From: an uncultured Trichococcus sp.
Lineage (GTDB): Bacteria; Bacillota; Bacilli; Lactobacillales; Aerococcaceae
DNA length: 64,000 nucleotides
Assembly: GCF_963663645.1 (NCBI RefSeq)
Contig: NZ_OY760503.1
Location: 1,431,501-1,495,500, forward strand
Reading direction: 5' to 3'
In this document: in pieces, positions 17,082-27,502 of the stretch
How the letters are laid out: each line of letters begins with the position of its first letter
Numbering within the stretch: position 1 is the stretch's first letter
Made by a program: the position numbers and the translations under genes
Notes under the pieces: generated by a model
Databases searched by the model: none
What the model saw: only the letters and a program-made list of their open reading frames with translations
Told to the model about the DNA's origin: nothing

Positions 17082-19925
17082 ATGGCAAAAGACCAAATCA
17101 TCGTACGGGGAGCCCGTTCGCACAATTTGAAGAATATAGATGTTACCATCCCAAGGGATAAGCTTGTCGTCATGACCGGTCTATCCGGATCGGGCAAGAG
17201 CTCGTTGGCTTTCGATACGCTTTATGCGGAAGGTCAAAGACGCTATGTGGAAAGCCTCTCCGCCTATGCACGCCAGTTTTTGGGCCAGATGGACAAACCG
17301 GATGTGGACAGTATCGATGGCTTGAGCCCGGCGATTGCGATCGATCAAAAGACGACGAACCGCAATCCCCGTTCGACTGTCGGCACGGTTACAGAAGTCA
17401 ATGATTTCCTGCGCCTCCTTTTTGCGCGTGTGGGGCATCCGATTTGTCCGAATGATGGCACACCGATCAGCAGCCAATCGCCCGAGCAGATGGTGAATCA
17501 AGTTCTTGAGCTGCCGGAACGCACGAAACTGCAGATACTGGCACCGATCGTCAAAGGAAAAAAAGGGCAGCACAAAAAAGTATTCGAGGACATCAAAAAG
17601 CAAGGCTATGTCCGCGTCCGCGTCGATGGGGAATTGTTTGATGTTTCTGAAGACATCGAACTGGAAAAGAACAAAAAACATGACATCGCGATCGTTGTGG
17701 ATCGGGTGGTCATCAAGGAGGGCATCCGTTCGCGCATCTTCGATTCGATCGAAGCGGCATTGCATCTGGCCGATGGCTACGCCATCGTTGATGTCATCGG
17801 CAGTGAAGAGCTTTTGTTCAGCGAACACCATGCCTGCCCCTACTGCGGATTTACGATCGGTGAGATCGAACCGCGCCTGTTTTCTTTCAACGCGCCCTAT
17901 GGAGCCTGTTCCGAATGTGACGGATTGGGTATGAAGTTGGAAGTCGATCCCGACTTGATCGTTCCGGATAAGCAGCTTTCCTTGAATGAAGGGGCTTTGG
18001 TGCCGTGGAACCCGATCAGTTCAAACTACTATCCGGAAATGCTGCGCCAGTTTTGTGGACAGAACGGGATCGATATGGACCTCCCGTTTGCCGAATTGAG
18101 CACCGATACCCAGCAGAAACTGCTCTATGGTGCTGGAGGCGCCCTGTTCCATTTCCATTACCAGAATGAATTCGGCGGTGTCCGTGATGTCGATATCCCT
18201 TTTGAAGGGGTCATCACCAACGTCAATCGGCGCTACAAAGAGACATCGAGCGATTTTACGCGCGAAGCGATGCGCCAGTACATGACCGAGCTGCCTTGCC
18301 ACACTTGCCACGGCTATCGACTCAATGAGCAAGCCCTGTCCGTGAAAGTGGCAGAACACGACATCGGTCAAGTAACGGAATTTTCCATCGAGAATGCTGT
18401 CGTATTCTTCGAGAATATCGTTCTTTCGGAACAGGAGCAGCAGATTGCGGCGCCTATCCTGAAGGAAATACTGTCACGATTGACTTTCCTGAAGAATGTC
18501 GGTCTCGACTACTTGACGTTGAGCCGGACAGCGGGTACGCTCTCCGGTGGCGAAGCACAGCGGATCCGCTTGGCGACGCAAATAGGCTCCAACCTGTCCG
18601 GCGTTCTCTACATCTTGGATGAGCCGTCCATCGGTTTGCACCAACGCGACAACAACCGCCTGATCGAATCGATGAAAAACATGCGCGACCTCGGCAACAC
18701 GCTGATCGTTGTGGAGCATGATGAAGACACGATGATGCAGGCGGATTATCTGATCGATATCGGACCGGGTGCGGGTGAACTCGGCGGTGAAATTGTGGCT
18801 GCCGGTACGCCCGAACAGGTCATGAAAAACAGGAAATCGCTGACCGGAAAATATCTGTCCGGGAAATTGTTCATCCCGGTCCCGGAGAAGCGGAGAACAG
18901 AAAACAGAGGTGCCGTCAAAGTGACCGGTGCCACTGAAAATAACCTCAAGAATGTGGATGCTGCTTTTCCTTTAGGGAAAATCGTGGCAGTCACAGGCGT
19001 GTCCGGTTCGGGAAAAAGTTCCTTGGTCAACAATGTCCTGAAGACGGCCCTTGCCAGGGAATTGACCCGAACAAAAGAAAAGCCGGGCAAGTTCAAGACA
19101 ATCAGCGGTTTCGAAGGTCTGGAGAAAGTCATCGATATCGATCAAAGCCCGATCGGACGGACGCCACGGAGCAATCCGGCAACGTACACCAGTGTCTTCG
19201 ATGATATGCGCGACCTTTTTGCCAGCACCAATGAAGCCAAAATTCGCGGCTACAAAAAAGGCCGTTTCAGCTTCAACGTCAAGGGTGGACGTTGCGAAGC
19301 CTGCCGCGGCGACGGCATTCTGAAGATCGAGATGCATTTCCTGCCGGATGTCTACGTGCCTTGCGAAGTCTGCCATGGCACGCGCTACAATTCCGAAACG
19401 TTGGAAGTGCAATACAAAGGCAAGAACATCGCCCAAGTGCTGGATATGACGATTGAGGAAGCTTTGGCGTATTTTGAAGCCATCCCCAAAATCAGGCGCA
19501 AGCTGCAGACCATCGTCGATGTCGGCCTTGGCTATGTGAGATTGGGACAACCAGCCACTACTTTATCCGGCGGTGAAGCCCAGCGGATGAAACTTGCCAG
19601 TGAACTGCAGCGGGTATCAAGCGGGAAGACATTCTATATACTGGATGAACCTACCACAGGCTTGCACACGCACGATATCGCCAGATTATTGCAGGTTTTG
19701 GATCGCCTGGTGGAAGCCGGCAACACGATTGTGGTTATCGAACACAATCTGGATGTGATCAAAACTGCCGATTACATCATCGATATGGGTCCTGAAGGTG
19801 GAGCCGGCGGGGGGACCGTTCTCGCAACCGGCACCCCGGAAGAAATCGCCGAAGTGAAGGGAAGCTACACCGGCCAATTCCTGAAACCTATCCTCGAACG
19901 GGATAAAGCAAGGGTGAAAAAATAA
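17082..19925 (+). CDS. uvrA: Excinuclease ABC subunit A
   Basis: Damage-recognition ATPase of nucleotide excision repair. The 947-residue protein has two ABC modules: Walker [10 protein letters not shown] near residue 32 and GVSGSGKSS near 640, signatures [14 protein letters not shown] and [14 protein letters not shown], and Walker [11 protein letters not shown] and [10 protein letters not shown]. Cysteine clusters for zinc are visible as CPYCGF/CSEC (about 250-280) and CEAC/CEVC (about 740-770). AAGGATC precedes the ATG. uvrB, often next to uvrA, is not in this window. The length and motifs are those of a complete UvrA. Confidence 0.97.
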   Translation: MAKDQIIVRGARSHNLKNIDVTIPRDKLVVMTGLSGSGKSSLAFDTLYAEGQRRYVESLSAYARQFLGQMDKPDVDSIDGLSPAIAIDQKTTNRNPRSTVGTVTEVNDFLRLLFARVGHPICPNDGTPISSQSPEQMVNQVLELPERTKLQILAPIVKGKKGQHKKVFEDIKKQGYVRVRVDGELFDVSEDIELEKNKKHDIAIVVDRVVIKEGIRSRIFDSIEAALHLADGYAIVDVIGSEELLFSEHHACPYCGFTIGEIEPRLFSFNAPYGACSECDGLGMKLEVDPDLIVPDKQLSLNEGALVPWNPISSNYYPEMLRQFCGQNGIDMDLPFAELSTDTQQKLLYGAGGALFHFHYQNEFGGVRDVDIPFEGVITNVNRRYKETSSDFTREAMRQYMTELPCHTCHGYRLNEQALSVKVAEHDIGQVTEFSIENAVVFFENIVLSEQEQQIAAPILKEILSRLTFLKNVGLDYLTLSRTAGTLSGGEAQRIRLATQIGSNLSGVLYILDEPSIGLHQRDNNRLIESMKNMRDLGNTLIVVEHDEDTMMQADYLIDIGPGAGELGGEIVAAGTPEQVMKNRKSLTGKYLSGKLFIPVPEKRRTENRGAVKVTGATENNLKNVDAAFPLGKIVAVTGVSGSGKSSLVNNVLKTALARELTRTKEKPGKFKTISGFEGLEKVIDIDQSPIGRTPRSNPATYTSVFDDMRDLFASTNEAKIRGYKKGRFSFNVKGGRCEACRGDGILKIEMHFLPDVYVPCEVCHGTRYNSETLEVQYKGKNIAQVLDMTIEEALAYFEAIPKIRRKLQTIVDVGLGYVRLGQPATTLSGGEAQRMKLASELQRVSSGKTFYILDEPTTGLHTHDIARLLQVLDRLVEAGNTIVVIEHNLDVIKTADYIIDMGPEGGAGGGTVLATGTPEEIAEVKGSYTGQFLKPILERDKARVKK

Positions 19926-19989
19926 TGATAGTCCATAAAGGCCAGCCGATTCCGGAAATGTCATTAACTTAAGCAACTTTACAACTGTA

Positions 19990-20028
19990 AAAAAGCGAGG
20001 ATGCATGATGCATTCTCGCTTTTTTTTT
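19990..20028 (+). terminator. Terminator after uvrA
   Basis: AAAAAGCGAGGATGCA pairs with TGCATTCTCGCTTTTTTTTT around a very short loop. Confidence 0.9.
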
Positions 20029-20040
20029 GACTGCAGGGCC

Positions 20041-20177
20041 AAATTGTTGAATGTTCCACAGATATTCGACAATTTCGGTCCGACATGATGTCAAATTGTC
20101 GAAAGTTTCTCGGCATTCGACAATCTCGGTCCAATCCGGTGTCAAATTGTCGAATCTACCTCACTTATTCGACAATT
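20041..20177 (+). repeat. Three tandem units of inverted AAATTGTCGAA/TTCGACAAT half-sites
   Basis: AAATTG(T/C)(T/C)GAA occurs at 20041, 20093 and 20144 (steps of 52 and 51), and each is followed about 23 bases on by the inverted element ATTCGACAAT (20063, 20115, 20166). The tails TCGGTCC and (G/T)GTG/ATG are also shared. Each unit can fold back on itself, or adjacent units can pair. This is the main content of the 503-bp gap between uvrA and the next gene. Function unknown. Confidence 0.75.
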
Positions 20178-20313
20178 TTGGCCACCGCGCTGAGCATTCC
20201 TCCTGCCTCGTATTTGTCAATAGCCTTAAGTGAATGACATTGCCGATTCCGGTTGGCCTTTTTTTATAATCCTCTAGTCATTTCTGCTGAAGGGAAAATC
20301 AATCTTTAGACCT

Positions 20314-20342
20314 ATGACAAGCGAAAGGAAATTGGGCATAAT
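20314..20342 (+). promoter_or_regulatory. Promoter of the LiaXYZ-like operon
   Basis: ATGACA (20314-20319), 17-bp spacer, CATAAT (20337-20342), each one base off consensus; it lies about 87 bases before the first gene. Confidence 0.6.
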
Positions 20343-20428
20343 AAGGACATAAGCAACAGCGAATCAGAAAAGGCAAACTGTCCCCTGTCAGTGAATAGAT
20401 AAATGGATAACCCCAAGGAGGAACCACC

Positions 20429-21940
20429 ATGAATGAAAGAGACCGTATTTTGGCATTGGTAAGAGAAGGCATCATCACCACAGAAGAAGCCTTGGTACTT
20501 TTGGAGAACTTAGCCAAGCGCGAAGGAAAAGATGCAGTGAAATTGAATCAACAACAGGATTTCACCGACGCAAAGGATAACGCAACAGAATCTACCGAGC
20601 AAACGGATCAAATCTCGGATCAAGAACGGCAAGACCGCAAAAATTTGGAAAAGATTTTGGATGAATTGGCCAGCGAAATTTCCTATTTTTCTTCTCAGAT
20701 TGATGCGAAAGGTGAAGCACTCCAAACGCTGAAGAAACAGATAAACGACAAAGCCGAAAAAAGGCAAGAATTGGCGACAGCCGATGAACTGGGCGATTTG
20801 ACGGGCGAACAGGAAATCACCCTGATGCGCTTGGATGAAGAGCTGGAGGGCCTCCGCGGACAGGCTGCCGCACTGGAAGCCGAAAAAGTCGAGATGGAAC
20901 AAAAAATGCGCAGCCTCAAGAAAGAGCATGTGGAAAACAGCGTGAAGTCCTTTGGCGAGAAACTGGGCAATAAAGAGGAATGGAAAGACACAGCCACCAA
21001 TTTCACGGAACGCCTCACCAAAGCGGGGGCACAATTAAGCAAGTTTTTGACCGATACGGTCCAAACGGTCGTAGAGAATGTCGATTGGAAAGAAACTGAT
21101 TTCAACATCAAGATCCCTGGATTGATCACAAGCAAATTTCAGCATGAATTCACATTCGATCAAAATACAGCGACAATCCTTGATTTTCAATTGGCAAACG
21201 GTAATGTAACGTTGCAGAGCTGGGATAACGAAACCATTTCGGTTGCCGCGGATGTGAAGATTTACGGGAAAACCGAAGAGGCGACAGCGAAGGAAGCTTT
21301 CGATGCGCGCAGCACGGTGGTGATGGATGAGGATAAATTTACCTTCCGTGTTCCGAACAAACGGGTGAAATGCGATATTGTCGTCTCCCTACCAAAACGC
21401 GAATACGATTACGTCGCAATCAAGATGTTGAATGGGAATGCTGCCTTGAAAGGCATTGAAGGCAAAGATTTCTACATCAAATCCACAAACGGTAATATGC
21501 TTATTTCAGGTCTCAAGGCCATCATGTTGGAGACGGATGGCGTCAACGGGAACCTGGATGTCTCGGAAAGCACAATCGTTGACGTTCTGGCGAAGACCAT
21601 AAACGGCAGCCTGACGATCAAAAGCGATGTCATCAGCGCGACTGTTTCCGTTGTGAACGGCGATGTGAAACTGTCCTACCCGGGAACCAACGCCAAACAG
21701 ATCCAAGCCAGTTCCGTCAACGGGTCCGTAAAGCTGTCCTTGCCGGCTGCCAAAAGCGCAGAAGTGAAGGCCAGCAGTTCCCTGGGGAAAATCATGAACC
21801 GGATGGAAAACATCGAAATCATCCGCCAAAAAAATGAACACACCAACAAGTACCTGGAATTCAGACGAATGGACGAGGAATCACCGGTTATGGTAGAATT
21901 AAAGACAACAACAGGAAACATATTCTTAAAAAATAACTAA
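20429..21940 (+). CDS. liaX: LiaX/YvlB-like envelope-stress protein (DUF4097)
   Basis: Protein of 503 residues without signal peptide or membrane segment. The N-terminal 35 residues (MNERDRILALVREGIITTEE) resemble the short helical SHOCT-like module of LiaX/YvlB. Residues about 60-185 are a Glu/Lys/Gln-rich coiled coil, and about 235-503 are a repetitive beta-rich DUF4097 domain with recurring NGN/NG turns (LANGNVTL, TNGNMLIS, VNGNLDVS, VNGDVKLS). It is followed by PspC-domain and holin-IV-like genes, the order of liaXYZ in Enterococcus and yvlBCD in Bacillus. In Enterococcus faecalis LiaX senses daptomycin/antimicrobial peptides and controls the membrane response; that role is inferred here. 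AAGGAGG precedes the ATG. Confidence 0.82.
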   Translation: MNERDRILALVREGIITTEEALVLLENLAKREGKDAVKLNQQQDFTDAKDNATESTEQTDQISDQERQDRKNLEKILDELASEISYFSSQIDAKGEALQTLKKQINDKAEKRQELATADELGDLTGEQEITLMRLDEELEGLRGQAAALEAEKVEMEQKMRSLKKEHVENSVKSFGEKLGNKEEWKDTATNFTERLTKAGAQLSKFLTDTVQTVVENVDWKETDFNIKIPGLITSKFQHEFTFDQNTATILDFQLANGNVTLQSWDNETISVAADVKIYGKTEEATAKEAFDARSTVVMDEDKFTFRVPNKRVKCDIVVSLPKREYDYVAIKMLNGNAALKGIEGKDFYIKSTNGNMLISGLKAIMLETDGVNGNLDVSESTIVDVLAKTINGSLTIKSDVISATVSVVNGDVKLSYPGTNAKQIQASSVNGSVKLSLPAAKSAEVKASSSLGKIMNRMENIEIIRQKNEHTNKYLEFRRMDEESPVMVELKTTTGNIFLKNN

Positions 21941-21981
21941 AAATAGCGACAATAAATGGCACATATAAGGAGAGAATGAAC

Positions 21982-22299
21982 ATGAAAAAATTAACTAAAT
22001 CTGCTACAGACAGACAAGTCAGCGGTGTTCTGGGAGGCATTGCCGAATACTTCGGCATCGACTCGACGATTGTGCGTGTGATCTTTCTGATCGCCGTATT
22101 TGCTGGAGTCGGATCGCCCGTACTGCTGTACATCCTGATGGCGATCCTGATGCCTGAACCGGGCCAAAGCGGCAGCGGACAATCATTCGGCGGAACGTAT
22201 GATTCTTCAGCTTCCCGCCGCAGTTCCGACGCTTCGAGATCTGTAAAAGAAGCAAAACCAGTGGACAAAAAAGAAGAGGACGACTGGAGTGATTTCTGA
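21982..22299 (+). CDS. liaY: PspC-domain membrane protein (LiaY/YvlC-like)
   Basis: Small membrane protein of 105 residues. The PspC domain occupies the N-terminal half: DRQVSGVLGGIAEYFGIDST then a hydrophobic helix VRVIFLIAVFAGVGSPVLLYILMAILMP split into two spans. The C-terminal tail is Ser-rich then acidic. The start was set at ATG 21982, 9 bases after AAGGAG; ATG 21976 is only 3 bases from it. The stop overlaps the next start by one base (TGATG), so the two are co-translated. Confidence 0.85.
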   Translation: MKKLTKSATDRQVSGVLGGIAEYFGIDSTIVRVIFLIAVFAGVGSPVLLYILMAILMPEPGQSGSGQSFGGTYDSSASRRSSDASRSVKEAKPVDKKEEDDWSDF

Positions 22300-22643
22300 T
22301 GGGATTCTGGAAGAAAGCGGCCGTCAATTCGCTAGTGTTCATCGCTTTGGCTTATTTTATGGCACCTTCATTCTATGTGCATAGCCTTTGGACGGCATTT
22401 TGGGCCAGCATTGTCTTGGGCATTGTGAACTTTCTGATCAAACCGGTGCTTTCGATTCTCTCGTTCCCGATTACGATCCTTACGTTTGGCTTGTTCAGCT
22501 TGGTCATCAATGGTTTCATGCTGTATCTGACGTCTTGGTTGGTTGGTCCCGGATTCCACTTCACGAGCTACGGTACGGCATTCCTCGTGGCTCTGATCAT
22601 GTCGGTCGTGCATATGTTCCTGAACAGGGATGACGCGCATTAA
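22299..22643 (+). CDS. liaZ: Phage-holin-IV-family membrane protein (LiaZ/YvlD-like)
   Basis: Membrane protein of 114 residues with four predicted spans (about 7-25, 30-48, 52-75, 88-108) and the family signature VNFLIKPVLSILSFPITILT. Despite the family name it is a chromosomal membrane protein, not a phage holin. Third gene of the LiaXYZ-like operon; in Enterococcus the LiaY and LiaZ proteins act with LiaX in the response to membrane-targeting peptides. Confidence 0.82.
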   Translation: MGFWKKAAVNSLVFIALAYFMAPSFYVHSLWTAFWASIVLGIVNFLIKPVLSILSFPITILTFGLFSLVINGFMLYLTSWLVGPGFHFTSYGTAFLVALIMSVVHMFLNRDDAH

Positions 22644-22688
22644 CCGGTCGGAATCAGCAATAGCACTCAGCACCAAATAACATAAAGT

Positions 22689-22723
22689 AAGGCAGTTGAA
22701 ACGATTGTTTCAGCTGCCTTTTT
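22689..22723 (+). terminator. Terminator of the LiaXYZ-like operon
   Basis: GGCAGTTGAAAC pairs with GTTTCAGCTGCC followed by TTTTT. Confidence 0.9.
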
Positions 22724-22747
22724 GTTCTTTCGTATGCTTGCATAAAA

Positions 22748-22756
22748 TGTTATGAT
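22748..22756 (+). promoter_or_regulatory. Extended -10 promoter of hprK
   Basis: TGTTATGAT, about 120 bases before hprK; no good -35. The long leader has no recognised riboswitch. Confidence 0.5.
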
Positions 22757-22874
22757 GGACAGGTGTATACAATAAACCACAAGCGATTTAATCATTGTTT
22801 GCGGTGAGATGAAAATGTAAAAAAATCCTGCCTCATCGGGGTCAGGAAATTATACGATAGAGCGAGGGATAAGA

Positions 22875-23813
22875 ATGGCGAATACAGTCACTGTACAGGA
22901 ATTAGTTGATTCTTCAGGTTATGTTGTACTGAGCGGAGAAGAATTTTTGGGCAACAAGATCACGACCAGCGAAATCTCCAGACCCGGCGTCGAGTTGACA
23001 GGTTTCTTTAATTTTTACCCGTCGGCCCGTATCCAATTGTTGGGGAAAACGGAACTGACATTTATCGAGCGGATGACCGCAGAAGAGCGTCTGATCGTCA
23101 TGAGACGCCTTTGCAGTAAAGAAACGCCGTGCTTCGTTATCGGACGCAGGCTGTCGGCGCCCGCAGAATTGATGAAAGCCGCTCAGGAAGCCGGTATACC
23201 GATTCTTTCGGCGCAATCCAGAACGACAAGAGTTTCCAGCAACATCACCAATTTCCTTGAGGGCAAGTTGGCGGAACGGGTTTCGATGCACGGGGTGTTC
23301 GTGGATGTATTTGGAATGGGCGTCATGATTACAGGGGACAGCGGCGTCGGGAAGTCGGAAACGGCTTTGGAATTGATCCAAAAAGGACACCGTCTGGTTG
23401 CTGACGATCGCGTGGATCTGTATCAACACGATGAAAATACGCTGATAGGTGAGGCACCGGGCATCCTTCGCCATCTGATCGAAATCCGCGGAATCGGCAT
23501 CATCGACGTGATGACGCTGTTCGGGGCCGGCGCAGTCAAGCAGACCAATGAAGTCAATCTGATCGTTAACCTGGAGCTTTGGAGCAAAGACAAAAAGTTT
23601 GAACGTCTGGGCAGCACAGAAGAAATCGTGAACATCCTGGATGTCGGCATCCCTAAAATCACGATTCCGGTCAAGACTGGGCGAAATCTTGCCATCATCA
23701 TCGAAGTGGCAGCCATGAATTTCCGTGCGAAAACGATGGGCTACAATGCCGCTGAGACTTTCGAAAGAAATCTGGAGACATTGATAAAAGAAAATGCTCA
23801 AAAAGATGAATAG
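22875..23813 (+). CDS. hprK: HPr kinase/phosphorylase
   Basis: Phosphorylates HPr on Ser46 in response to glycolytic intermediates and reverses this with inorganic phosphate, the central signal of carbon catabolite repression in Firmicutes. 312 residues: N-terminal domain 1-125, then the kinase domain with a P-loop GDSGVGKS (154-161) and the family signature EIRGIGIIDVMTLFGAGAV (about 205-223). The order hprK-lgt-ppaX matches Bacillus. Confidence 0.97.
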   Translation: MANTVTVQELVDSSGYVVLSGEEFLGNKITTSEISRPGVELTGFFNFYPSARIQLLGKTELTFIERMTAEERLIVMRRLCSKETPCFVIGRRLSAPAELMKAAQEAGIPILSAQSRTTRVSSNITNFLEGKLAERVSMHGVFVDVFGMGVMITGDSGVGKSETALELIQKGHRLVADDRVDLYQHDENTLIGEAPGILRHLIEIRGIGIIDVMTLFGAGAVKQTNEVNLIVNLELWSKDKKFERLGSTEEIVNILDVGIPKITIPVKTGRNLAIIIEVAAMNFRAKTMGYNAAETFERNLETLIKENAQKDE

Positions 23814-23835
23814 GCACAAATGAAGGAGTAGATAA

Positions 23836-24672
23836 ATGAATAATTTGATAGCCGCATTGAACCCCGTCGCATTTTCGTTCGGTGGGTTGGAAATCCGTTG
23901 GTACGGTGTCATCATCGCGGCAGGCATCCTTATTGCCATGACATTGGCGACGAAAGAGGCCGACAAAAAAGGACTGGATCCGGATTTCATTGTCGATATG
24001 ATGTTCTGGACGATACCGATCGGGATCGTCGGTGCCCGTATTTACTACGTGTTGTTTGAATTGGATTATTATTTGCAGAATCCAGGCGAAATCATTCAGG
24101 TCTGGAACGGTGGCATCGCGATTTATGGGGCGTTGATCGCCGGTATTTTGACGATTTATTGGTACACGAAACGAAAAGGGATTTCTTTTGCATTGACGAT
24201 GGATATTTTGGCACCCGCCGTCCTGCTTGCGCAATCCATCGGCAGATGGGGGAATTTCATGAACCAGGAAGCGCATGGTGAGGAAGTCAGCCGCGCCTTT
24301 TTGGAGAATTTGTTTCTGCCGGAATTCATCATTGAACAGATGAACATCAATGGGATTTATTACCACCCGACCTTCTTGTACGAATCACTTTGGTCGTTGG
24401 CCGGATTTTTGCTGATCCTGTTTCTGCGCAGAAAAGAACAGCTGTTGCGTGTCGGTGAAGTGATGTTTACTTACGTCATGTGGTACTCGTTCGGCCGCTT
24501 CTTCATCGAAGGCATGCGCACGGACAGCCTGTATCTTTTCGGTCCGATCAGGGTGTCGCAGGCGCTGTCCATCCTGCTGTTCCTCGGCGCGATGGGAATC
24601 TGGGCTTACAGACGCAGAAATAATTATCCGCCTGATCCCTTTTACACGAACATCACCAGAAAGGAAGCATAA
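23836..24672 (+). CDS. lgt: Prolipoprotein diacylglyceryl transferase
   Basis: Integral membrane enzyme that transfers diacylglycerol from phosphatidylglycerol to the lipobox cysteine of prolipoproteins; it would act on the PstS, LivJ and OpuCC lipoproteins in this window. 278 residues, about seven membrane spans, with the Lgt signature around GRWGNFMNQEAHG (about 136-148) and YHPTFLYESLW (about 176-186). AAGGAG precedes the ATG. It is spaced 22 bases after hprK. Confidence 0.96.
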   Translation: MNNLIAALNPVAFSFGGLEIRWYGVIIAAGILIAMTLATKEADKKGLDPDFIVDMMFWTIPIGIVGARIYYVLFELDYYLQNPGEIIQVWNGGIAIYGALIAGILTIYWYTKRKGISFALTMDILAPAVLLAQSIGRWGNFMNQEAHGEEVSRAFLENLFLPEFIIEQMNINGIYYHPTFLYESLWSLAGFLLILFLRRKEQLLRVGEVMFTYVMWYSFGRFFIEGMRTDSLYLFGPIRVSQALSILLFLGAMGIWAYRRRNNYPPDPFYTNITRKEA

Positions 24673-24679
24673 AAAAGGA

Positions 24680-25330
24680 ATGAATTTCAAAACGGTTTTA
24701 TTTGATTTTGACGGCACTATCGCCGACACGAACCGGCTCATCAGTGAAAGCCACTTTGTCGTCATGGAGGAAAATTTTCCGGGCCGGTTCAAAAAAGAGG
24801 AAATGGCCCAATTCAACGGTCCCAGTTTAGAGGAAATATACGGGAATCTTGATCCAGTTCGACAGGATGAGCTGGTTGCCCGCTACAGGGAGGTCATGTT
24901 GGAGAAGCATGATGATATGATCGGCCTGTTCCCGGGCATCAAAGAAGTGCTGGGGAACCTCAAGCAAGAGGGGCTCAGTTTGGGTGTCGTTTCGACGAAG
25001 CGCAGCGATGTGCTGAAACGCGGGGTAGCGATCCTGGGCATCACGGATTATTTTGATACGATTCTCGGCTCAGGCGATTTTTCGCATCCGAAACCCGATC
25101 CGGAATCACTTTTCTTGGCTATGGAGCATCTGGACGCCGAACGGGAAACCAGCGCAATGGTGGGGGACAATCACCACGATATAGTTGCAGGCAATAATGC
25201 GGGTGTCACAAGCATTTTTGTGGGCTGGTCCGAAAAAACGACTGCCTTCATCCAACCATATCGGCCAACAAAAATAGTCAAGGATCCACAGGAGTTGGAA
25301 GAGTACATTCTTTCCGGCGTGAGAGTTTAA
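24680..25330 (+). CDS. ppaX: HAD-superfamily pyrophosphatase PpaX-like
   Basis: 216 residues, the same length as Bacillus PpaX, with HAD motif [10 protein letters not shown], motif II VVSTKRS, and motifs III/IV around HPKPDPES and [16 protein letters not shown]. PpaX removes the pyrophosphate made when HPr kinase dephosphorylates Ser-HPr; location two genes after hprK supports this specificity. A phosphoglycolate-phosphatase-like activity cannot be excluded from sequence. Confidence 0.85.
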   Translation: MNFKTVLFDFDGTIADTNRLISESHFVVMEENFPGRFKKEEMAQFNGPSLEEIYGNLDPVRQDELVARYREVMLEKHDDMIGLFPGIKEVLGNLKQEGLSLGVVSTKRSDVLKRGVAILGITDYFDTILGSGDFSHPKPDPESLFLAMEHLDAERETSAMVGDNHHDIVAGNNAGVTSIFVGWSEKTTAFIQPYRPTKIVKDPQELEEYILSGVRV

Positions 25331-25349
25331 TGGAGGGGAAGCGAGCAAA

Positions 25350-26396
25350 ATGAGACAAAAAGTCGCCGTATTGGGGGCAGGATCTTGGGGAACAGCCTTA
25401 TCCATGGTATTGGATGAAAATGGCCATGAAATCCGCCTTTGGGGAAATGACCCGCAACAAATCAAAGAAATCAATGAACAGCATACGAATGAGCATTACT
25501 TGCCTGGTGCCAAGCTGAGTGAATCGATTGTGGCGTACACCGATCTGAAAGCCGCGATCAATGAAGCAGATGCGCTCTTGTTCGTGCTGCCGACAAAAGC
25601 AATCCGCGTGGTCGCGAAAGAAGTCGCATCGCTATTGGACGGCCAGACAAAGCCGCATCTGATCCATGCCAGCAAAGGATTAGAGCAGGATACCCATAAA
25701 CGGATTTCCATCATCATCCAGGAAGAGATTCCGGCAGAAAAATACGATAGCTTAGTCGTCCTTTCCGGACCAAGCCATGCGGAGGAAGTCGCGAAAAAGG
25801 ACATCACAACGATCACTGCCGCATCCGAGAACGAAGAGGATGCAGGTTATGTGCAAAAACTGTTCATGAATCCCTATTTCCGGGTCTACCGGAACACGGA
25901 TGTCATCGGGGTTGAGTTGGGTGCTGCTTTGAAGAACATCATCGCGGTGGGTGCAGGAGCGCTCCACGGCCTAGGCTACGGGGATAATGCGAAAGCTGCT
26001 TTGATGACGCGCGGCTTGGCGGAAATAAGCCGACTCGGCACCGCCTTTGGAGCCGATCCGATGACCTTCTTCGGTTTGAGCGGAGTAGGCGATCTGATTG
26101 TTACCGGCACAAGCCGCCATTCGCGGAACTGGCGAGCGGGGGATCTGATCGGTAAAGGCCATGACCTGGATGAAGTGCTGAACAATATGGGCATGGTCGT
26201 TGAAGGCGTGGCAACTACAAAAGCCGCTTATGAATTGGCACAGGAAAAAGGCATCGAAATGCCGATCACGGAAGCCATCTACAAAGTGTTGTACGAGAAA
26301 GTAGATGTCAAAAAAGCAATCGAGGAGTTGATGCTACGCGAAGGCAAAGCGGAGCAATCTTCTCAAAATGTGGAAAAGGGGAGCCAGTCAATATGA
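25350..26396 (+). CDS. gpsA: Glycerol-3-phosphate dehydrogenase [NAD(P)+]
   Basis: Makes sn-glycerol-3-phosphate from dihydroxyacetone phosphate for phospholipid and teichoic-acid synthesis. 348 residues with the N-terminal Rossmann motif GAGSWGTAL, the SKGLEQ segment and the catalytic region [17 protein letters not shown] with its conserved Lys. The stop overlaps galU by 4 bases (ATGA). Confidence 0.96.
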   Translation: MRQKVAVLGAGSWGTALSMVLDENGHEIRLWGNDPQQIKEINEQHTNEHYLPGAKLSESIVAYTDLKAAINEADALLFVLPTKAIRVVAKEVASLLDGQTKPHLIHASKGLEQDTHKRISIIIQEEIPAEKYDSLVVLSGPSHAEEVAKKDITTITAASENEEDAGYVQKLFMNPYFRVYRNTDVIGVELGAALKNIIAVGAGALHGLGYGDNAKAALMTRGLAEISRLGTAFGADPMTFFGLSGVGDLIVTGTSRHSRNWRAGDLIGKGHDLDEVLNNMGMVVEGVATTKAAYELAQEKGIEMPITEAIYKVLYEKVDVKKAIEELMLREGKAEQSSQNVEKGSQSI

Positions 26397-27286
26397 AGAA
26401 AGTCAGAAAAGCAGTGATTCCTGCTGCGGGATTCGGAACACGTTTTTTACCGGCAACGAAAGCAATGGCAAAAGAAATGTTGCCGATCGTCGATAAACCT
26501 ACCATTCAATTCATCGTTGAAGAAGCGATCGCATCAGGAATCGAAGATATCCTGATCGTAACCGGAAAAAGCAAACGTCCGATCGAAGACCATTTTGATT
26601 CGAACATTGAGTTGGAAGCGAATCTGCGCGAAAAAGGCAAAAATGAACTGCTTGAATTGGTGCAGGAAACGACTGGTTTGCGCATCCATTTCGTCCGCCA
26701 ATCTTATCCATTGGGATTGGGCCATGCGGTTCTGCAGGCAAAAGCCTTTGTCGGCGATGAACCATTCGTGGTCATGCTTGGGGACGATCTGATGGTAGAT
26801 GAAGTGCCATTGACCAAACAGTTGATGGATGCTTACGAGCGCACGCATGCTTCGAACATCGCCGTGATGGAAGTGCCGCATGAAGAAACATCCAAATACG
26901 GCATCATCGATCCGGATCAGGAACTGGAACCTGGCCTTTTCAACGTCCGCAGATTCGTCGAAAAACCGAAGCCGGAAGATGCACCGAGCAATTTGGCGAT
27001 CATCGGCCGCTACTTGCTGACACCGGAAATTTTCGAAATTCTGGAAAATCAGAACCCGGGTGCCGGCGGAGAAATCCAATTGACCGACGCCATCGATACC
27101 TTGAACCAAACGCAACGCGTCTTCGCGAAACGCTTCGACGGCAAGCGCTTTGACGTCGGAGACAAATTCGGTTTCCTGACGACAAGCATTTCCTACGGTC
27201 TGACCCATCCCGAAATCAAGGATAAATTGAAAAATTACCTCGTGGAGCTGGGCGAAAAATTGGCTGCCGAGGACGAAGGCAAGTAA
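26393..27286 (+). CDS. galU: UTP-glucose-1-phosphate uridylyltransferase
   Basis: Forms UDP-glucose, the donor for glycolipid anchors of lipoteichoic acid and for polysaccharides. 297 residues with nucleotide-binding [20 protein letters not shown] (about 11-30), the VEKP motif and [10 protein letters not shown]. It is co-translated with gpsA. pgcA, which supplies glucose-1-phosphate, lies 1.4 kb downstream. Confidence 0.96.
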   Translation: MKKVRKAVIPAAGFGTRFLPATKAMAKEMLPIVDKPTIQFIVEEAIASGIEDILIVTGKSKRPIEDHFDSNIELEANLREKGKNELLELVQETTGLRIHFVRQSYPLGLGHAVLQAKAFVGDEPFVVMLGDDLMVDEVPLTKQLMDAYERTHASNIAVMEVPHEETSKYGIIDPDQELEPGLFNVRRFVEKPKPEDAPSNLAIIGRYLLTPEIFEILENQNPGAGGEIQLTDAIDTLNQTQRVFAKRFDGKRFDVGDKFGFLTTSISYGLTHPEIKDKLKNYLVELGEKLAAEDEGK

Positions 27287-27334
27287 CCATTTTGGCAATC
27301 CAAGCCAATCGATTGTTGCCTGAAAAATAACAGA

Positions 27335-27378
27335 GGCCGAGCCATCAATCGTTCTGCGATTCATGGCTCGGCTTCTTC
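27335..27378 (+). terminator. Terminator after galU
   Basis: GCCGAGCCAT (27336-27345) pairs with ATGGCTCGGC (27363-27372), with an inner AATCG/CGATT stem, followed by TTCTTCT. Confidence 0.78.
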
Positions 27379-27502
27379 TACATGAATTCGGCATCCTGAG
27401 CAGAATTGTGGCACAAAAAATAAAGTCAGAGTAAACTGTATAAGAACTAGATTCCGGCACCAGTCCGGAACAGACTTAACACCAGAAGGAGATACACTAA
27501 AC

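Noticed and set aside
20041-20177. CRISPR array
   Set aside because: Only three units, inverted half-sites, partly conserved spacers and no cas genes nearby.
20051-20233. Small open frame with a 17-residue internal repeat
   Set aside because: The peptide repeat only mirrors the 51-bp DNA repeat; there is no ribosome site and the 52/51 steps break the frame relation in the first unit.
22914-23990. Minus-strand open frame of 358 codons opposite hprK and lgt
   Set aside because: Antisense shadow of hprK, crossing into lgt; a Phe/His/Asp-rich composition typical of shadows.
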